Shown here: positions 8,150 to 16,527 of the stretch, piece by piece | How positions within the stretch are numbered: position 1 is the stretch's first letter | Layout: each line of letters starts with the position of its first letter | DNA from: Allobosea sp. 117 | Lineage (GTDB): Bacteria > Pseudomonadota > Alphaproteobacteria > Rhizobiales > Xanthobacteraceae | Reading direction: 5' to 3' | Length of the DNA: 48,047 nucleotides | Assembly (NCBI RefSeq): GCF_000702305.1 | Contig: NZ_JNLC01000005.1 | Coordinates: 1-48,047, forward strand | Made by a program: the position numbers and the translations under genes | The notes under the pieces: generated by a model | What the model saw: only the letters and a program-made list of their open reading frames with translations | Told to the model about the DNA's origin: nothing | The model's database searches: none

Positions 8150-8226
8150 GCTGCGTCACTCCCGCAATCGGCTGGCATCGTCATGGACAGCCACCACTAA
8201 CAGTTGCAGGGCACGGAGGTAAATTG

Positions 8227-9309
8227 ATGACTGAAGAGCCAGGCGGCGAAGACAGCCGGGTTGCCGGGGACGCCCCCTCCCCTCTCCCGGCTGTTTCTGA
8301 CCAATCGCCGGCGTCCTCGCTGCCGGCTCATCTCGGGAAGCTCGCTGACCGCGCCCGCGAGTATGTCGACGCGGCGAGCTCGTCCAACACCCGCAAGGCC
8401 TATGGCTCCGATTGGCGGCATTTCTCGGGGTGGTGCCGGCGCCAAGGGCTCGAGGTCTTCCCGCCCTCGCCTCAGGTCGTCGGCCTCTACATCACCGCCT
8501 GCGCCTCCGGCGCCGCGACGGCCGACCGCAAGCCGAATGCCGTCTCGACGATCGAGCGACGCTTGTCGGCCCTGACCTGGAACTATACGCAGTGCGGCAC
8601 GCCGCTCGACCGGACCGATCGGCACATCGCGACCGTGCTTGCGGGCATCCGCAACACCCATGCCGCCCCGCCCCGCCAGAAGGAGGCGGTCCTGCCTGAG
8701 AACGTCATCGCCATGCTGGAGACGCTCGATCGCGCATCGCTACGGGGGTTACGCGACCGCGCCATGCTGCTGCTGGGCTTTGCCGGCGGCCTGCGCCGAT
8801 CCGAGGTCGTCGGTCTCGACCTGCACCGTGACGACACCGAGGATGGTGGCGGATGGATCGAGATCCTCAAGAAGGGCATGATCGTCACGCTGCGCGGCAA
8901 GAACGGCTGGCGCGAGGTCGAGATCGGTCGCGGCTCGTCGGACGCGACCTGCCCGGTCGTGGCCCTCGAAACCTGGCTGAAGCTGGCGAAGATCGGCCAC
9001 GGCCCCCTCTTTCGGCGCGTCACCGGGCAAGGCAAGAACGTCGGCCCGGACAGGCTGACCGACAAGCAGGTGGCTCGCCTGGTCAAGCGGACGGCGCTGG
9101 CCGCCGGGGTGAGAGGCGACCTCACGGAGGGCGAGCGCAAGCAGAAATTCGCCGGCCATTCGTTACGCGCTGGTCTCGCCTCCTCGGCCGAAGTTGACGA
9201 GCGCTACGTCCAGAAGCAGCTCGGTCACGCGAGTGCGGAAATGACCCGCCGCTACCAACGCCGGCGTGACCGCTTCCGGGTGAACCTCACCAAGGCCGCC
9301 GGCCTCTGA
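8227..9309 (+). CDS. Tyrosine-type site-specific recombinase
   Basis: The product is 360 residues. An N-terminal SAM-like core-binding domain (about 35-145) precedes the catalytic domain (about 155-360). The catalytic set is visible: Arg190 in GGLRRSE, Lys225 in the hairpin LRGKNGWRE, His311-x-x-Arg314 in GHSLRAG, His334 in QLGHAS and Tyr343 in TRRYQRR. Such enzymes cut and rejoin DNA at paired sites; on plasmids they resolve multimers or drive integration. There is no excisionase or phage gene nearby, so resolution is the better guess. The ATG at 8227 was preferred to the TTG directly before it; GGAGG lies at about 8216. The inverted repeat at 6740 is a possible target. Confidence 0.88.
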   Translation: MTEEPGGEDSRVAGDAPSPLPAVSDQSPASSLPAHLGKLADRAREYVDAASSSNTRKAYGSDWRHFSGWCRRQGLEVFPPSPQVVGLYITACASGAATADRKPNAVSTIERRLSALTWNYTQCGTPLDRTDRHIATVLAGIRNTHAAPPRQKEAVLPENVIAMLETLDRASLRGLRDRAMLLLGFAGGLRRSEVVGLDLHRDDTEDGGGWIEILKKGMIVTLRGKNGWREVEIGRGSSDATCPVVALETWLKLAKIGHGPLFRRVTGQGKNVGPDRLTDKQVARLVKRTALAAGVRGDLTEGERKQKFAGHSLRAGLASSAEVDERYVQKQLGHASAEMTRRYQRRRDRFRVNLTKAAGL

Positions 9310-9324
9310 TCCCGCCCTTCCCGC

Positions 9325-9942
9325 TCAGGAATTCAGCGGCGGCCGTCCGGAGAGCTCCGGCGAAGCACTCGCCTTGCTCATCACGTCACCGATCGCCAGG
9401 CGCAGCTCATCCTGGGCGTCGCTCGCGCTGACGTTCGCGGTGAAGGCCGCCAACGCTGCGAGCTTGAGCGCGGCAACCATGGTGGCTTCGCTTCCCAGAT
9501 CCCGTGGCATTGTCGGGTTCCGATTGTCCTTCAGAACGGCCATCGCCGAGTGCGTGAGGGTACGGCCGAGTTGATCGATCAGGCTGCCGAATTTATCGAT
9601 CTCGACATCACTTTGTGACCGGCTTGGGCGGTCGGCCTGAGGGGCGTTCTTCACCGCGAGCGTCACCTCTCCGACTGCGGCGTCGACCAAGCCGACGAGC
9701 TCGCCTGCGCGGGCATCCAGCTCGTCCCATGGAATGCACCTCGTTCCGAGGCCGTGCTGCGCACGGAGCTCCGCAGGGCTGTTGGACCGTATGCTGGCGT
9801 GAATGGTCAAACCCGAGCGATCATCCCCAAAGATCGTCATGATCCGAACACGAGCCGGGCGATTGCCGAGGCTGCGCAATTGCTCGGCGCGATCAAGGGC
9901 TGCGGCGATCGCGGCGCCAACCGATGTTGAACTTCCGGTCAA
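9325..9942 (-). CDS. Hypothetical protein downstream of repC
   Basis: The product is 205 residues, soluble and helical, with no recognisable domain. The C-terminal half, about residues 115-190, looks like a long helical bundle. The gene lies 60 bases after the stop of repC on the same strand and may be read through from the replication operon. A plasmid-maintenance role can only be guessed from position. Confidence 0.55.
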   Translation of the reverse strand: MTGSSTSVGAAIAAALDRAEQLRSLGNRPARVRIMTIFGDDRSGLTIHASIRSNSPAELRAQHGLGTRCIPWDELDARAGELVGLVDAAVGEVTLAVKNAPQADRPSRSQSDVEIDKFGSLIDQLGRTLTHSAMAVLKDNRNPTMPRDLGSEATMVAALKLAALAAFTANVSASDAQDELRLAIGDVMSKASASPELSGRPPLNS

Positions 9943-10002
9943 ATCGCCCTCTCCTTTCGCATTCCCCGGAAAAGCCTAGCTGAGTCGTATCCGCTGACAG
10001 AG

Positions 10003-11352
10003 TCATTCCCACCCACGGCCTGGATCTTTCGGCCGCTTTTCCAGAAGCTTCCGGAGCTCGGAGCTCGCCAGGACGCCGCCAGATCCACCCTGTTGCCGCG
10101 GCCCGCTGGGCCCGTCGGCGGCTTCCGGGCGTGCCGCAGGCGGTTTCGAGGCATCGAGCTTGGCGCGCAGCAAAGCCATCACCATCGGCCAGGTCGAGAA
10201 TTTGCCGGCTCGGGCCCGCTCCGTCAGGCTGCGCAGGTAGCCGCCGGCGCTGTTGATTTGGTCGGCGCGCTGATACATCGCCGCCAGCGTGATCCCGGCC
10301 TGTTGCTCGCCGAGGACCTCGCGGGCCTCCCTCCAGGCGCTCGGACTGATCCCCAGCATCGGCCGGGCAAGCTCCGCGGCGGCTAGAAAATCGCGCCAGT
10401 GGCGGATTTGACCGCCCTGGGCCAGCTCACGCAGGTTCGAGCAGGCGTCCAGCACGATCCCCAATGGCAGGTCACGCTTCGGCAGGCTCCGGAGCTTGTC
10501 GTTTTCCTCAGCGTTGCCGCCTGCTTCTTTCTTATCTCGATAGCCATCTTCAGATTCAGAAAGGGAGTCTGGATTTGAATTCTGTATGTGGCGACCAGAA
10601 TGGGACTCATTGGCGTCCATATTCTGGGAATCTGCGAATGATTCCAGTACGTCACGGATATCCCGCCAGAGCGCCTCGAGCTCCTCGCAGATGCTCTCCA
10701 CGATCTGCCGTGGGGCCGAACGTGGTAAACGGTTCATTACCGCCTGAAAGCTCTGCTGCACCCTGCCCCAATTGCCCGGCACGCTTTCCTCGATGCCGGT
10801 GTCGATCATCTTGACGATATCCCGGCGCAGGAGCGTCAGCCGCTCCTTGGCCACACGGAAGGCCCGCTTCTCGGCCTGCACGGCTTCCGCCAGGTCCTTG
10901 AACTCGGCTGCGCGCGCGACGATCGGCGAGAGATCGAAGCCGAACGCCTGCTCGATCTGACCTCCCCGCCCCTTCCGGGCGTAGCGCTTCCCGTTCGGGC
11001 TATCCCTTCGAATGATCAGCCCACACTCGACGAGAACGCCGAGATGCCGGCGAAGGGTCGTCGGTGGCATGCCGTTGGCGCGCGCCATCAGTTGCTCGTT
11101 CGACGGCCATACGACGATATCGCTATCGCCGGTGAGTGCCGTCTCCTGATGGAACGACAACAGGGCATTCAGGATCGCAAGCGCGCGATCTGTTGCTCCG
11201 ACGAGATCACGCGCCTCCCGGATGTGTTGGAAGGTCTGCCACTTATGGACGACGGCGTCCTTCGGCGCCGTGCGTGCCTTCACCTGGCTAGCAATTTGGC
11301 CAAGTGTCATCGTTCGCCGCCCGAAGGGCGTCGTCGCAATGTATTCCGTCAT
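10003..11352 (-). CDS. repC: RepC, replication initiator
   Basis: The product is 449 residues, the usual RepC size. The N-terminal half has winged-helix segments (TALTGDSDIVVWPSNEQLMARAN followed by TTLRRHLGVLVECGLIIRRDSPNGKRY) that bind the origin, and the C terminus (about 300-400) holds the second conserved RepC region. RepC is the rate-limiting initiator of repABC plasmids and its origin lies inside its own gene. It is third in the repABC operon, 275 bases after repB; that gap encodes the opposing antisense RNA. A stem (11356-11361 with 11374-11379) in the leader partly covers the ribosome binding site. The gene looks intact. Confidence 0.95.
   Translation of the reverse strand: MTEYIATTPFGRRTMTLGQIASQVKARTAPKDAVVHKWQTFQHIREARDLVGATDRALAILNALLSFHQETALTGDSDIVVWPSNEQLMARANGMPPTTLRRHLGVLVECGLIIRRDSPNGKRYARKGRGGQIEQAFGFDLSPIVARAAEFKDLAEAVQAEKRAFRVAKERLTLLRRDIVKMIDTGIEESVPGNWGRVQQSFQAVMNRLPRSAPRQIVESICEELEALWRDIRDVLESFADSQNMDANESHSGRHIQNSNPDSLSESEDGYRDKKEAGGNAEENDKLRSLPKRDLPLGIVLDACSNLRELAQGGQIRHWRDFLAAAELARPMLGISPSAWREAREVLGEQQAGITLAAMYQRADQINSAGGYLRSLTERARAGKFSTWPMVMALLRAKLDASKPPAARPEAADGPSGPRQQGGSGGVLASSELRKLLEKRPKDPGRGWE
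10530..10640. other. Candidate replication origin (AT-rich stretch inside repC)
   Basis: The middle of repC drops in G+C compared with the flanking coding sequence, with runs such as TTTCTTTCTTATC and GGATTTGAATTCTG. In studied repABC plasmids the origin of replication is an AT-rich region within repC, so this is the likely place. No iterons were identified. Confidence 0.5.
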
Positions 11353-11355
11353 GGT

Positions 11356-11379
11356 TTTGCCCTTCAGCTTTTAGGCAAA
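11356..11379 (-). promoter_or_regulatory. Leader hairpin over the repC ribosome binding site
   Basis: On the minus strand TTTGCC pairs with GGCAAA across a 12-base loop. The loop and 3' arm contain GAAGG, the likely ribosome binding site, just before the repC ATG. In repABC plasmids pairing of incA RNA to the leader favours a structure that blocks repC expression, so this stem is a plausible part of that switch. Confidence 0.45.
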
Positions 11380-11425
11380 GCGAAAGCGCTCACCAAAACG
11401 GCGCCCAATCTCCTCTCGGAGACTC

Positions 11426-11454
11426 TTGACTGTGATTCGCGGAAGTGAGATTCT
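11426..11454 (+). promoter_or_regulatory. Promoter for the incA antisense RNA
   Basis: TTGACT (11426-11431) is followed after 17 bases by GATTCT (11449-11454). It points away from repC within the repB-repC gap, exactly where the strong antisense promoter of repABC plasmids is found. The -35 box is good and the -10 box weak. Confidence 0.55.
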
Positions 11455-11459
11455 CGTTG

Positions 11460-11514
11460 TCGCCAAACGAACGAGAGAGGCTTCCGGGACGCTGTTTCGG
11501 GGGCCTTTCTTTTT
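11460..11514 (+). ncRNA. incA: incA (RepE)-type counter-transcribed RNA
   Basis: An RNA of about 55 nucleotides would start near 11460 and end in a rho-independent terminator: AGGCUUCCG (11478-11486) pairs with CGGGGGCCU (11498-11506), including two G-U pairs, followed by a T-rich tract to 11514. It lies in the repB-repC gap, antisense to the repC leader. In this plasmid family such RNAs repress repC and determine incompatibility. The 5' end is inferred from the promoter boxes. Confidence 0.7.
11478..11514 (+). terminator. Intrinsic terminator of incA
   Basis: A nine-base-pair stem with an 11-base loop is followed by TTTCTTTTT. It is the best intrinsic terminator near the replication operon. 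Confidence 0.7.
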
Positions 11515-11587
11515 ACCGCATGCTACCTCTTCGTTTGTTGCACCTGTCCGATGCGGCCGAGGCCGTCACCCTCCCAGCGCGTCGCCC

Positions 11588-11611
11588 AAACCTTGTCAGC
11601 TGACAAGGTTT
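11588..11611. promoter_or_regulatory. parS: parS-like centromere site 1 (24-bp perfect palindrome)
   Basis: The half-site is AAACCTTGTCAG and the second half is its exact complement. It lies just past the end of repB, in the repB-repC gap. RepB, a ParB homologue, binds 16- to 24-bp palindromes of this kind on repABC plasmids to form the partition complex. A second copy is inside repB. Confidence 0.8.
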
Positions 11612-11627
11612 TCACACCGCGCTGAAA

Positions 11628-12659
11628 TCATCCTTCACCCTCGCGGGCGAAAAAGCGTTCCAAGAGAGCCGGCAGCTCCTCCTCGACGAAATCGCTGAAT
11701 GCCGGCGCATACTCCGTCGCGACTGCAAGCTTGATATCGCCCACGGAGAAGGTCGCCCTTCCGACGATCTGTCCCGACGGGGCCTTCATCTCGACCTGCG
11801 TCCGCGTTCGGCTCGCAGGCTTTTTCAGCGCAGCGAGGGCGCGTTTGAACCTCTCATCCGACGGCTGCCCCGAAACCTTGTCAGCTGACAAGGTTTCGCG
11901 AACCCGAGCCAGTGCCGATGGGTCTTCACCAAGGGCCGACGCCAACGAGATCCACCGTGGCCGGCCCACTTTTGGCGCGCGGCCAATCGCCTCAATCACG
12001 TCCACCGGAATAGCGCGGCAAACTGATCTCATGCGCGCCAATTCAGGATCATCGATCGACAACGCCGCCCGAATATCCCGCGCCTTTATGCCGGCCGCAT
12101 CCATTCGCCACGCGAACAACGCGCGCTCGATCCAGCTGAGGTCCTGCCGCGCAGCATTCTCGATGCCTTGCGCCACGACAAGCTCGCTGTCGGACAACGA
12201 CAGAATCGTCGCTTTGACTCTGATGCCAAGCTCCGATGCCGCGCGCCAGCGACGGTGCCCATAGACAACCTGGTAGCGGCCTTCCGAGGCAGGATGCCGT
12301 CGAACCTGAATCGGGACCTTCTGACCCTCGTCCTGGATCAGCTTCTTCAACGCCTCGAACGGGGTCTCGTTGTCGTCGGGTAGCCTGTCCGGAAACGGCG
12401 ATGGATCGATCAAATTTGGATCGAGTTCCGATCCACCACCCGCCTCGACAAGTGCGCGCAGATTGTCGCGCTCCTCTCGCAGCTCCGTGAGCGATCGCTG
12501 TGTTGCGCCAATTACCCCCGCGCCTACACGCGCGACCGGTTGCACCGGCGGCGCCGATGCGTCCTTCTGTCCAGACGGATTTGGAGCTTCCGCCTCCGGC
12601 TGGGAGAAGGCTCCGAAGCTTGCGAGAATCGACTTGCCTGCCGAACGCTTCGCCATCAA
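11628..12659 (-). CDS. repB: RepB, ParB-family partition protein
   Basis: The product is 343 residues. The N-terminal region (1-60) probably contacts RepA. The ParB box follows at about 84-160, with VVYGHRRWRAASEL (GHRR 134-137), the CTP-binding signature of the family. A helix-turn-helix follows and a C-terminal dimerisation region ends the protein. RepB binds parS sites and is moved by RepA. Its start overlaps the repA stop (ATGA), so the two are coupled. One parS-like palindrome lies inside this gene, at about codons 254-263, and constrains the protein sequence there. Confidence 0.95.
   Translation of the reverse strand: MMAKRSAGKSILASFGAFSQPEAEAPNPSGQKDASAPPVQPVARVGAGVIGATQRSLTELREERDNLRALVEAGGGSELDPNLIDPSPFPDRLPDDNETPFEALKKLIQDEGQKVPIQVRRHPASEGRYQVVYGHRRWRAASELGIRVKATILSLSDSELVVAQGIENAARQDLSWIERALFAWRMDAAGIKARDIRAALSIDDPELARMRSVCRAIPVDVIEAIGRAPKVGRPRWISLASALGEDPSALARVRETLSADKVSGQPSDERFKRALAALKKPASRTRTQVEMKAPSGQIVGRATFSVGDIKLAVATEYAPAFSDFVEEELPALLERFFAREGEG
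11871..11898. promoter_or_regulatory. parS: parS-like centromere site 2 (28-bp perfect palindrome in repB)
   Basis: The half-site CGAAACCTTGTCAG is followed by its exact complement. It shares the 24-bp core with the site at 11588-11611. It sits within the repB reading frame, so the centromere is embedded in coding sequence. Confidence 0.8.
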
Positions 12660-13873
12660 CTCCGCCCCCAGCTCTGCTTGATCAGACCGAGGATTTGGTC
12701 ATTGACGGCGTCGATCGACTCTCGAGCACGCTTCGCAGTCGTTGCCGAGATATTCCCGGATTCAAGCTCATAGAGCGTGCGCTTTGCCAAGCCGGCCGTT
12801 TCGATCGCAGCGCTTTCAATCGCCGTCGACGTCAACACATCCTCGTTGAAGAGATGGCGCAGCATCGAGACGACATGGACCTGAGAATGATCCATGGGAT
12901 CATGTCTCGTGACGACATAGCGCAGGAAATCCTGCTTCATGGTCGCGCCGGCATCCCGAATAACCGAAATCAGATCGCCCATCATTAGAAGGAATTGGCT
13001 CATCGACATGACGTCGAGCATCGCAGGATGAACCGTGACGAGAAGGCCCGTCGCGGCGTAAATCGCGCCTAGCGTCAGAAAGCCAAGGGAAGGGGGGGTG
13101 TCCAGAATGACGACGTCGTACCGATCCTCAACGTCCGCCAAGGCGAGACGCAACCGCTCGAAAAAGATGCTGTCATCGCCGGCCCGCCGCTGCTGCGACA
13201 GGAACCGGGGCGTCTCATGCTCATACTCCATGACCTCGATATTCCCCGGGATCAGATCGATACCGGTGAAGTACGTCTGCCTGATTATCTCAGAGATTGG
13301 ACGACGCTCCTCGTCGTATCTCAGAGCCGCATAGATCGTCTCATTTTGCCGAACGTCCATTTCCGGCTGCGCGCCGAACATTGCGGACAGCGATGCTTGG
13401 GGGTCGAGATCAATGGCCAGGACGCGATAGCCGTAGAGCGCGAGGTAGTGCGCGAGATGCGCACTCGTCGTCGTTTTTGCGCTCCCGCCTTTGAAATTGG
13501 CGACAGCCAAAATTTGCAGATGCTCCCCCTCGCGGCGATGCGGCAGAAATCTCAACGCCTCGGCCGCTCGTTGAGCAGCGAACAGCTCGCGAAGTTCGTT
13601 GATCTGCGCCAACGTGTAGACACGATGGTTGTTGTCGAGCCGGGCAGGGACGGGGCCTTTCCCCTCGTTCGACATCAGCTTCAAGGTCGACTCGGGAATG
13701 GACGTCAGCCGAGACACCTCATGGATCATGAAGGTTCTGAGGCTCTTCTGTGCGTCCGGCGGGTACATCTGCTGGCGTCGCGCCTGCAGGTGTTCCGAAA
13801 GCAGGCCAGCGTGCCGAACGATCTTGTCGGCTGGGTCTTCGCTCTGCATGCTGATTGCGGCTTGCACAGCCAT
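12656..13873 (-). CDS. repA: RepA, ParA-family partition ATPase
   Basis: The product is 405 residues. An N-terminal DNA-binding extension (helix-turn-helix around 45-75) autoregulates the operon. The ParA core follows with the deviant Walker A motif KGGSAKTT (128-135), then LAIDLDPQAS and DVVILDTPPSLG. RepA moves RepB-parS complexes apart and represses the operon promoter. It is the first gene of repABC and is divergent from traI, as on Ti plasmids. Start used: ATG at 13873; Met9 is an alternative. Inverted repeats containing TCGGCC lie just upstream. Confidence 0.95.
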   Translation of the reverse strand: MAVQAAISMQSEDPADKIVRHAGLLSEHLQARRQQMYPPDAQKSLRTFMIHEVSRLTSIPESTLKLMSNEGKGPVPARLDNNHRVYTLAQINELRELFAAQRAAEALRFLPHRREGEHLQILAVANFKGGSAKTTTSAHLAHYLALYGYRVLAIDLDPQASLSAMFGAQPEMDVRQNETIYAALRYDEERRPISEIIRQTYFTGIDLIPGNIEVMEYEHETPRFLSQQRRAGDDSIFFERLRLALADVEDRYDVVILDTPPSLGFLTLGAIYAATGLLVTVHPAMLDVMSMSQFLLMMGDLISVIRDAGATMKQDFLRYVVTRHDPMDHSQVHVVSMLRHLFNEDVLTSTAIESAAIETAGLAKRTLYELESGNISATTAKRARESIDAVNDQILGLIKQSWGRS

Positions 13874-13891
13874 TGTCGATTCCAGTCCTAA

Positions 13892-13931
13892 TTGTCGGCC
13901 TAAGTGCGACTTATCGGCCTTTGCCCGACAA
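13892..13931. promoter_or_regulatory. Operator candidate upstream of repA
   Basis: TTGTCGG (13892-13898) and CCGACAA (13925-13931) are inverted, with another ATCGGCC in between. The site begins 19 bases before the repA start, where RepA binds to repress repABC in related plasmids. Confidence 0.45.
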
Positions 13932-14079
13932 CAGATAGGCCACGATTCTGCGGATGCGTCCAGCGCTTTAAGGTTAACGGCTCGTTAACGCGAGACCTCA
14001 CCGGCCCTCCTTTCCCGCCACTTTATCGCGTTGAATCAGTTATTTAGCCGGCCGCGCAGCTCCGGCATCAAGTGTAGCG

Positions 14080-14118
14080 ACTAGTAAATCTATTAGTGTT
14101 GGAAGTCCGATTTCGGAC
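14080..14118. promoter_or_regulatory. Dyads in the traI upstream region
   Basis: ACTAGTAAATCTATTAGT (14080-14097) is an 18-bp dyad with 7 of 9 positions matching, the same length as the tra box bound by TraR, but its sequence does not match the Ti tra box. GTCCGATTTCGGAC (14105-14118) is a perfect dyad around a TT centre. Both lie about 140-180 bases before the traI ATG, in the gap shared with repA, and could regulate either operon. Confidence 0.4.
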
Positions 14119-14257
14119 GTTTCTCGCCCTCGATTTCCGCGTTCTCAGGGCGACTCAGCGCAGCTTCCGTCGAGTCGCACTCATAATTTCGCTAGTCGCG
14201 GCCATCTGCGCAAACGTGCCTCCTGTCTCCGAACACACTCGAATCGGAGCAATACTG

Positions 14258-14881
14258 ATGCGGGCACTGGCTATTCCTGCCGATACGCATGATGACTTTG
14301 TTGATCTTGTCGATTCCATGCATCGACTTCGCGCCCGCGTCTTCAAGGAGCGATTGGGTTGGGCGGTCGACGTGCGGGACGGTCGCGAGAGCGACCAGTT
14401 CGACGGCTTCTCGCCGACCTACATCGTCGCGCTATCCTCCAGTTCGCAGGTCGTCGGCTGCGCCAGGCTGCTCCCGGCGACCGGGCCGACCATGATGGAC
14501 GTGCTCTTCCCGGACCTGGCGGCCTCCGGCCTCTACAAGCCAAACGCCTTCATGATCGAGAGCTCGCGCTTTTGCGTCGACACGGCGCTCGACGAGGGAA
14601 GGGCAGGGGGATCGCTCCACGACGCCACGCTGACCATGTTCGCCGCGATCATCGAATGGGCGATGGTGAGCGGTTATCGCGAAATCGTCACCGGTACCGA
14701 CCTTCGCGTCGAACGCATCCTCAACCGCGCCGGTTGGCCAATGAAGCGGCTAGGGGAGCCGCGAAGGATCGGGGAGACGACCGCCGTCGCCGGCATCCTG
14801 CCTGCCGACCGACGCAGCTTCGAACGCGTCCGACCCGCCTCGTATTTCTCGACCTTCTGCCCGCAGCTGCGCGCGGCCTGA
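14258..14881 (+). CDS. traI: TraI, LuxI-type N-acyl-homoserine lactone synthase
   Basis: The product is 207 residues and makes an acyl-homoserine lactone signal from S-adenosylmethionine and an acyl carrier protein. Conserved LuxI residues are present: RARVFKERLGW with the essential Arg and Trp, then GCARLLPATGPTM, ESSRFCVD and TDLRVERILNRAGWP. It aligns by eye with TraI of Ti plasmids along its full length, which fixes the start at 14258 rather than at the GTG at 14096. GGAG lies about 9 bases upstream. It is first in the traI-trb operon, 15 bases before trbB. No LuxR/TraR partner is on the plasmid. Confidence 0.95.
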   Translation: MRALAIPADTHDDFVDLVDSMHRLRARVFKERLGWAVDVRDGRESDQFDGFSPTYIVALSSSSQVVGCARLLPATGPTMMDVLFPDLAASGLYKPNAFMIESSRFCVDTALDEGRAGGSLHDATLTMFAAIIEWAMVSGYREIVTGTDLRVERILNRAGWPMKRLGEPRRIGETTAVAGILPADRRSFERVRPASYFSTFCPQLRAA

Positions 14882-14896
14882 GCGAGGAGGACGGCC

Positions 14897-15865
14897 ATGG
14901 CCCAGCTTCGTTCCCATCCGCGCCTGGTCCGCAAACTGCAGGAGGCGCTCGGCGATCAGCTCTGCATCGCCCTCGATGACGCCACCGTCGTCGAGATCAT
15001 GCTCAACCCCGACGGGCGCCTCTTCATCGAGCGCCTCGGCCATGGCGTCGCGCCTGCCGGGCAGATGAACGCCGCCACCGCCGAGATCGTCATCGGCAGC
15101 GTCGCCCATGCGCTGCATTCCGAGGCCGACGAGGATCGCCCGATCGTATCGGGCGAGCTGCCGATCGGCGGCCACCGCTTCGAGGGTCTCCTGCCGCCGG
15201 TGGTCGCGGCGCCGGCCTTCACCATTCGGCGTCGCGCCTCGCGGCTCATTCCGCTCGACGACTATGTCGCGGCGAAGATCATGACGGAGCATCAGGCCTG
15301 CGTGATCCGCAATGCGATCACCTCGCGAATGAACATCGTCATCTCCGGCGGCACCGGCTCGGGCAAGACAACGCTCGCCAATGCGGTCATTGCCGAGGTC
15401 GTCGAATCGGCGCCGGACGATCGCATCCTGATCCTGGAGGACACGGCGGAGATCCAGTGCGCGGCGGAGAATGTGGTCGCCCTGCACACAAGCGACGCGA
15501 TCGACATGGGCCGGCTGCTGAAAAGCACCATGCGCTTGCGTCCCGATCGAATCGTCGTGGGGGAGGTCCGCGACGGCGCCGCGCTCACATTGCTGAAGGC
15601 CTGGAACACGGGCCATCCGGGCGGCGTGACGACGATCCATTCCAACACCGCGGAATCCGCGCTGCGGCGCCTCGAGCAGCTCACAGCCGAGGCGAGCCAG
15701 CAGCCGATGCACGAAGTCATCGGCGAGGCCGTCGACCTCATCGTCTCGATCGAACGCACGCCGAAGGGCCGCGTCGTCCGCGATGTCCTGCACGTCGAGA
15801 GCTTCGTCAATGGCCACTACCGCACCGAATCCTATTCGCCCAAGGAGGAACGCCATGTCGCGTGA
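14897..15865 (+). CDS. trbB: TrbB, VirB11-type secretion ATPase
   Basis: The product is 322 residues. A hexameric traffic ATPase of the VirB11/PulE type powers pilus assembly and substrate passage at the inner face of the membrane. Walker A is GGTGSGKTT (151-159), the Asp box is LEDTAEIQ, and the His box region is [30 protein letters not shown] is placed 8 bases before the ATG. Its 3' end overlaps trbC by 11 bases. Length equals the Ti plasmid counterpart. Confidence 0.95.
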   Translation: MAQLRSHPRLVRKLQEALGDQLCIALDDATVVEIMLNPDGRLFIERLGHGVAPAGQMNAATAEIVIGSVAHALHSEADEDRPIVSGELPIGGHRFEGLLPPVVAAPAFTIRRRASRLIPLDDYVAAKIMTEHQACVIRNAITSRMNIVISGGTGSGKTTLANAVIAEVVESAPDDRILILEDTAEIQCAAENVVALHTSDAIDMGRLLKSTMRLRPDRIVVGEVRDGAALTLLKAWNTGHPGGVTTIHSNTAESALRRLEQLTAEASQQPMHEVIGEAVDLIVSIERTPKGRVVRDVLHVESFVNGHYRTESYSPKEERHVA

Positions 15866-16226
15866 ACGTCTGTGCAAGCTTGCGCTCGCGGCACTGGCGC
15901 TCGCGCTGGTGCTTTCCGAGCCTGCCTTCGCCTCGGGCGGCGGCAGCCTGCCATGGGAAGGCCCGCTGCAGCAGATCCAGCAGTCGATCACCGGGCCGGT
16001 CGCCGGCTTCATCGCCTTGGCCGCGGTCGCCGTAGCCGGTGGCATGCTCATCTTCGGCGGCGAGCTCAACGATTTCGCGCGGCGCCTCATGTATGTCGTG
16101 CTGGTCGCAGGCATCCTTCTCGGAGCCACCCAGATCGTTGCGCTGTTCGGCGCGAGCGGCGCCTCGATCGGCGACGTCGCGTCCTCGCGCTTGATCGAGC
16201 GGGCAGGGGAGGGCGGTCGTGGCTGA
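15855..16226 (+). CDS. trbC: TrbC, pilin precursor
   Basis: The product is 123 residues. A signal peptide ([22 protein letters not shown]) precedes a short mature chain with two hydrophobic helices (about 48-67 and 75-97), the layout of VirB2/TrbC pilins that are cleaved and in some systems cyclised to build the conjugative pilus. The ATG at 15855 overlaps the end of trbB and has AAGGAGGAA before it. Confidence 0.9.
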   Translation: MSRERLCKLALAALALALVLSEPAFASGGGSLPWEGPLQQIQQSITGPVAGFIALAAVAVAGGMLIFGGELNDFARRLMYVVLVAGILLGATQIVALFGASGASIGDVASSRLIERAGEGGRG

Positions 16227-16518
16227 ACCGGGATCGACCCTCGACCGTTCGCGCATCCATCGGGCGCTGTCGCGCCCGAACCTTCTCCTCGGCGCCGACC
16301 GCGAGCTCGTGCTGCTGACGGGCCTCGCCGCGGCGATCCTGATCTTCGTCGTGCTGACGCCCTATTCAGCGCTGTTCGGCATCGCGGTCTGGATCGTGGT
16401 GGTGGCGGCGCTGCGGATGATGGCGAAAGCGGACCCGATGATGCGGCGCGTCTATGCCCGCCATGTCGGCTACCGACCGTACTATCGCCCGACGTCGACG
16501 CCGTGGCGGCGTTTCTGA
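16219..16518 (+). CDS. trbD: TrbD, VirB3-like inner-membrane protein
   Basis: The product is 99 residues, starting at GTG and overlapping trbC by 8 bases. Two adjacent membrane segments (about 30-65) follow the conserved start [21 protein letters not shown]. TrbD sits in the inner membrane and works with TrbE at the base of the channel. Confidence 0.9.
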   Translation: MAEPGSTLDRSRIHRALSRPNLLLGADRELVLLTGLAAAILIFVVLTPYSALFGIAVWIVVVAALRMMAKADPMMRRVYARHVGYRPYYRPTSTPWRRF

Positions 16519-16527
16519 GGACCGGCC

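Noticed and set aside
14080..14097. A canonical TraR tra box
   Set aside because: Only the 18-bp dyad length fits; the sequence does not match the Ti consensus, so it is reported as an unknown dyad.
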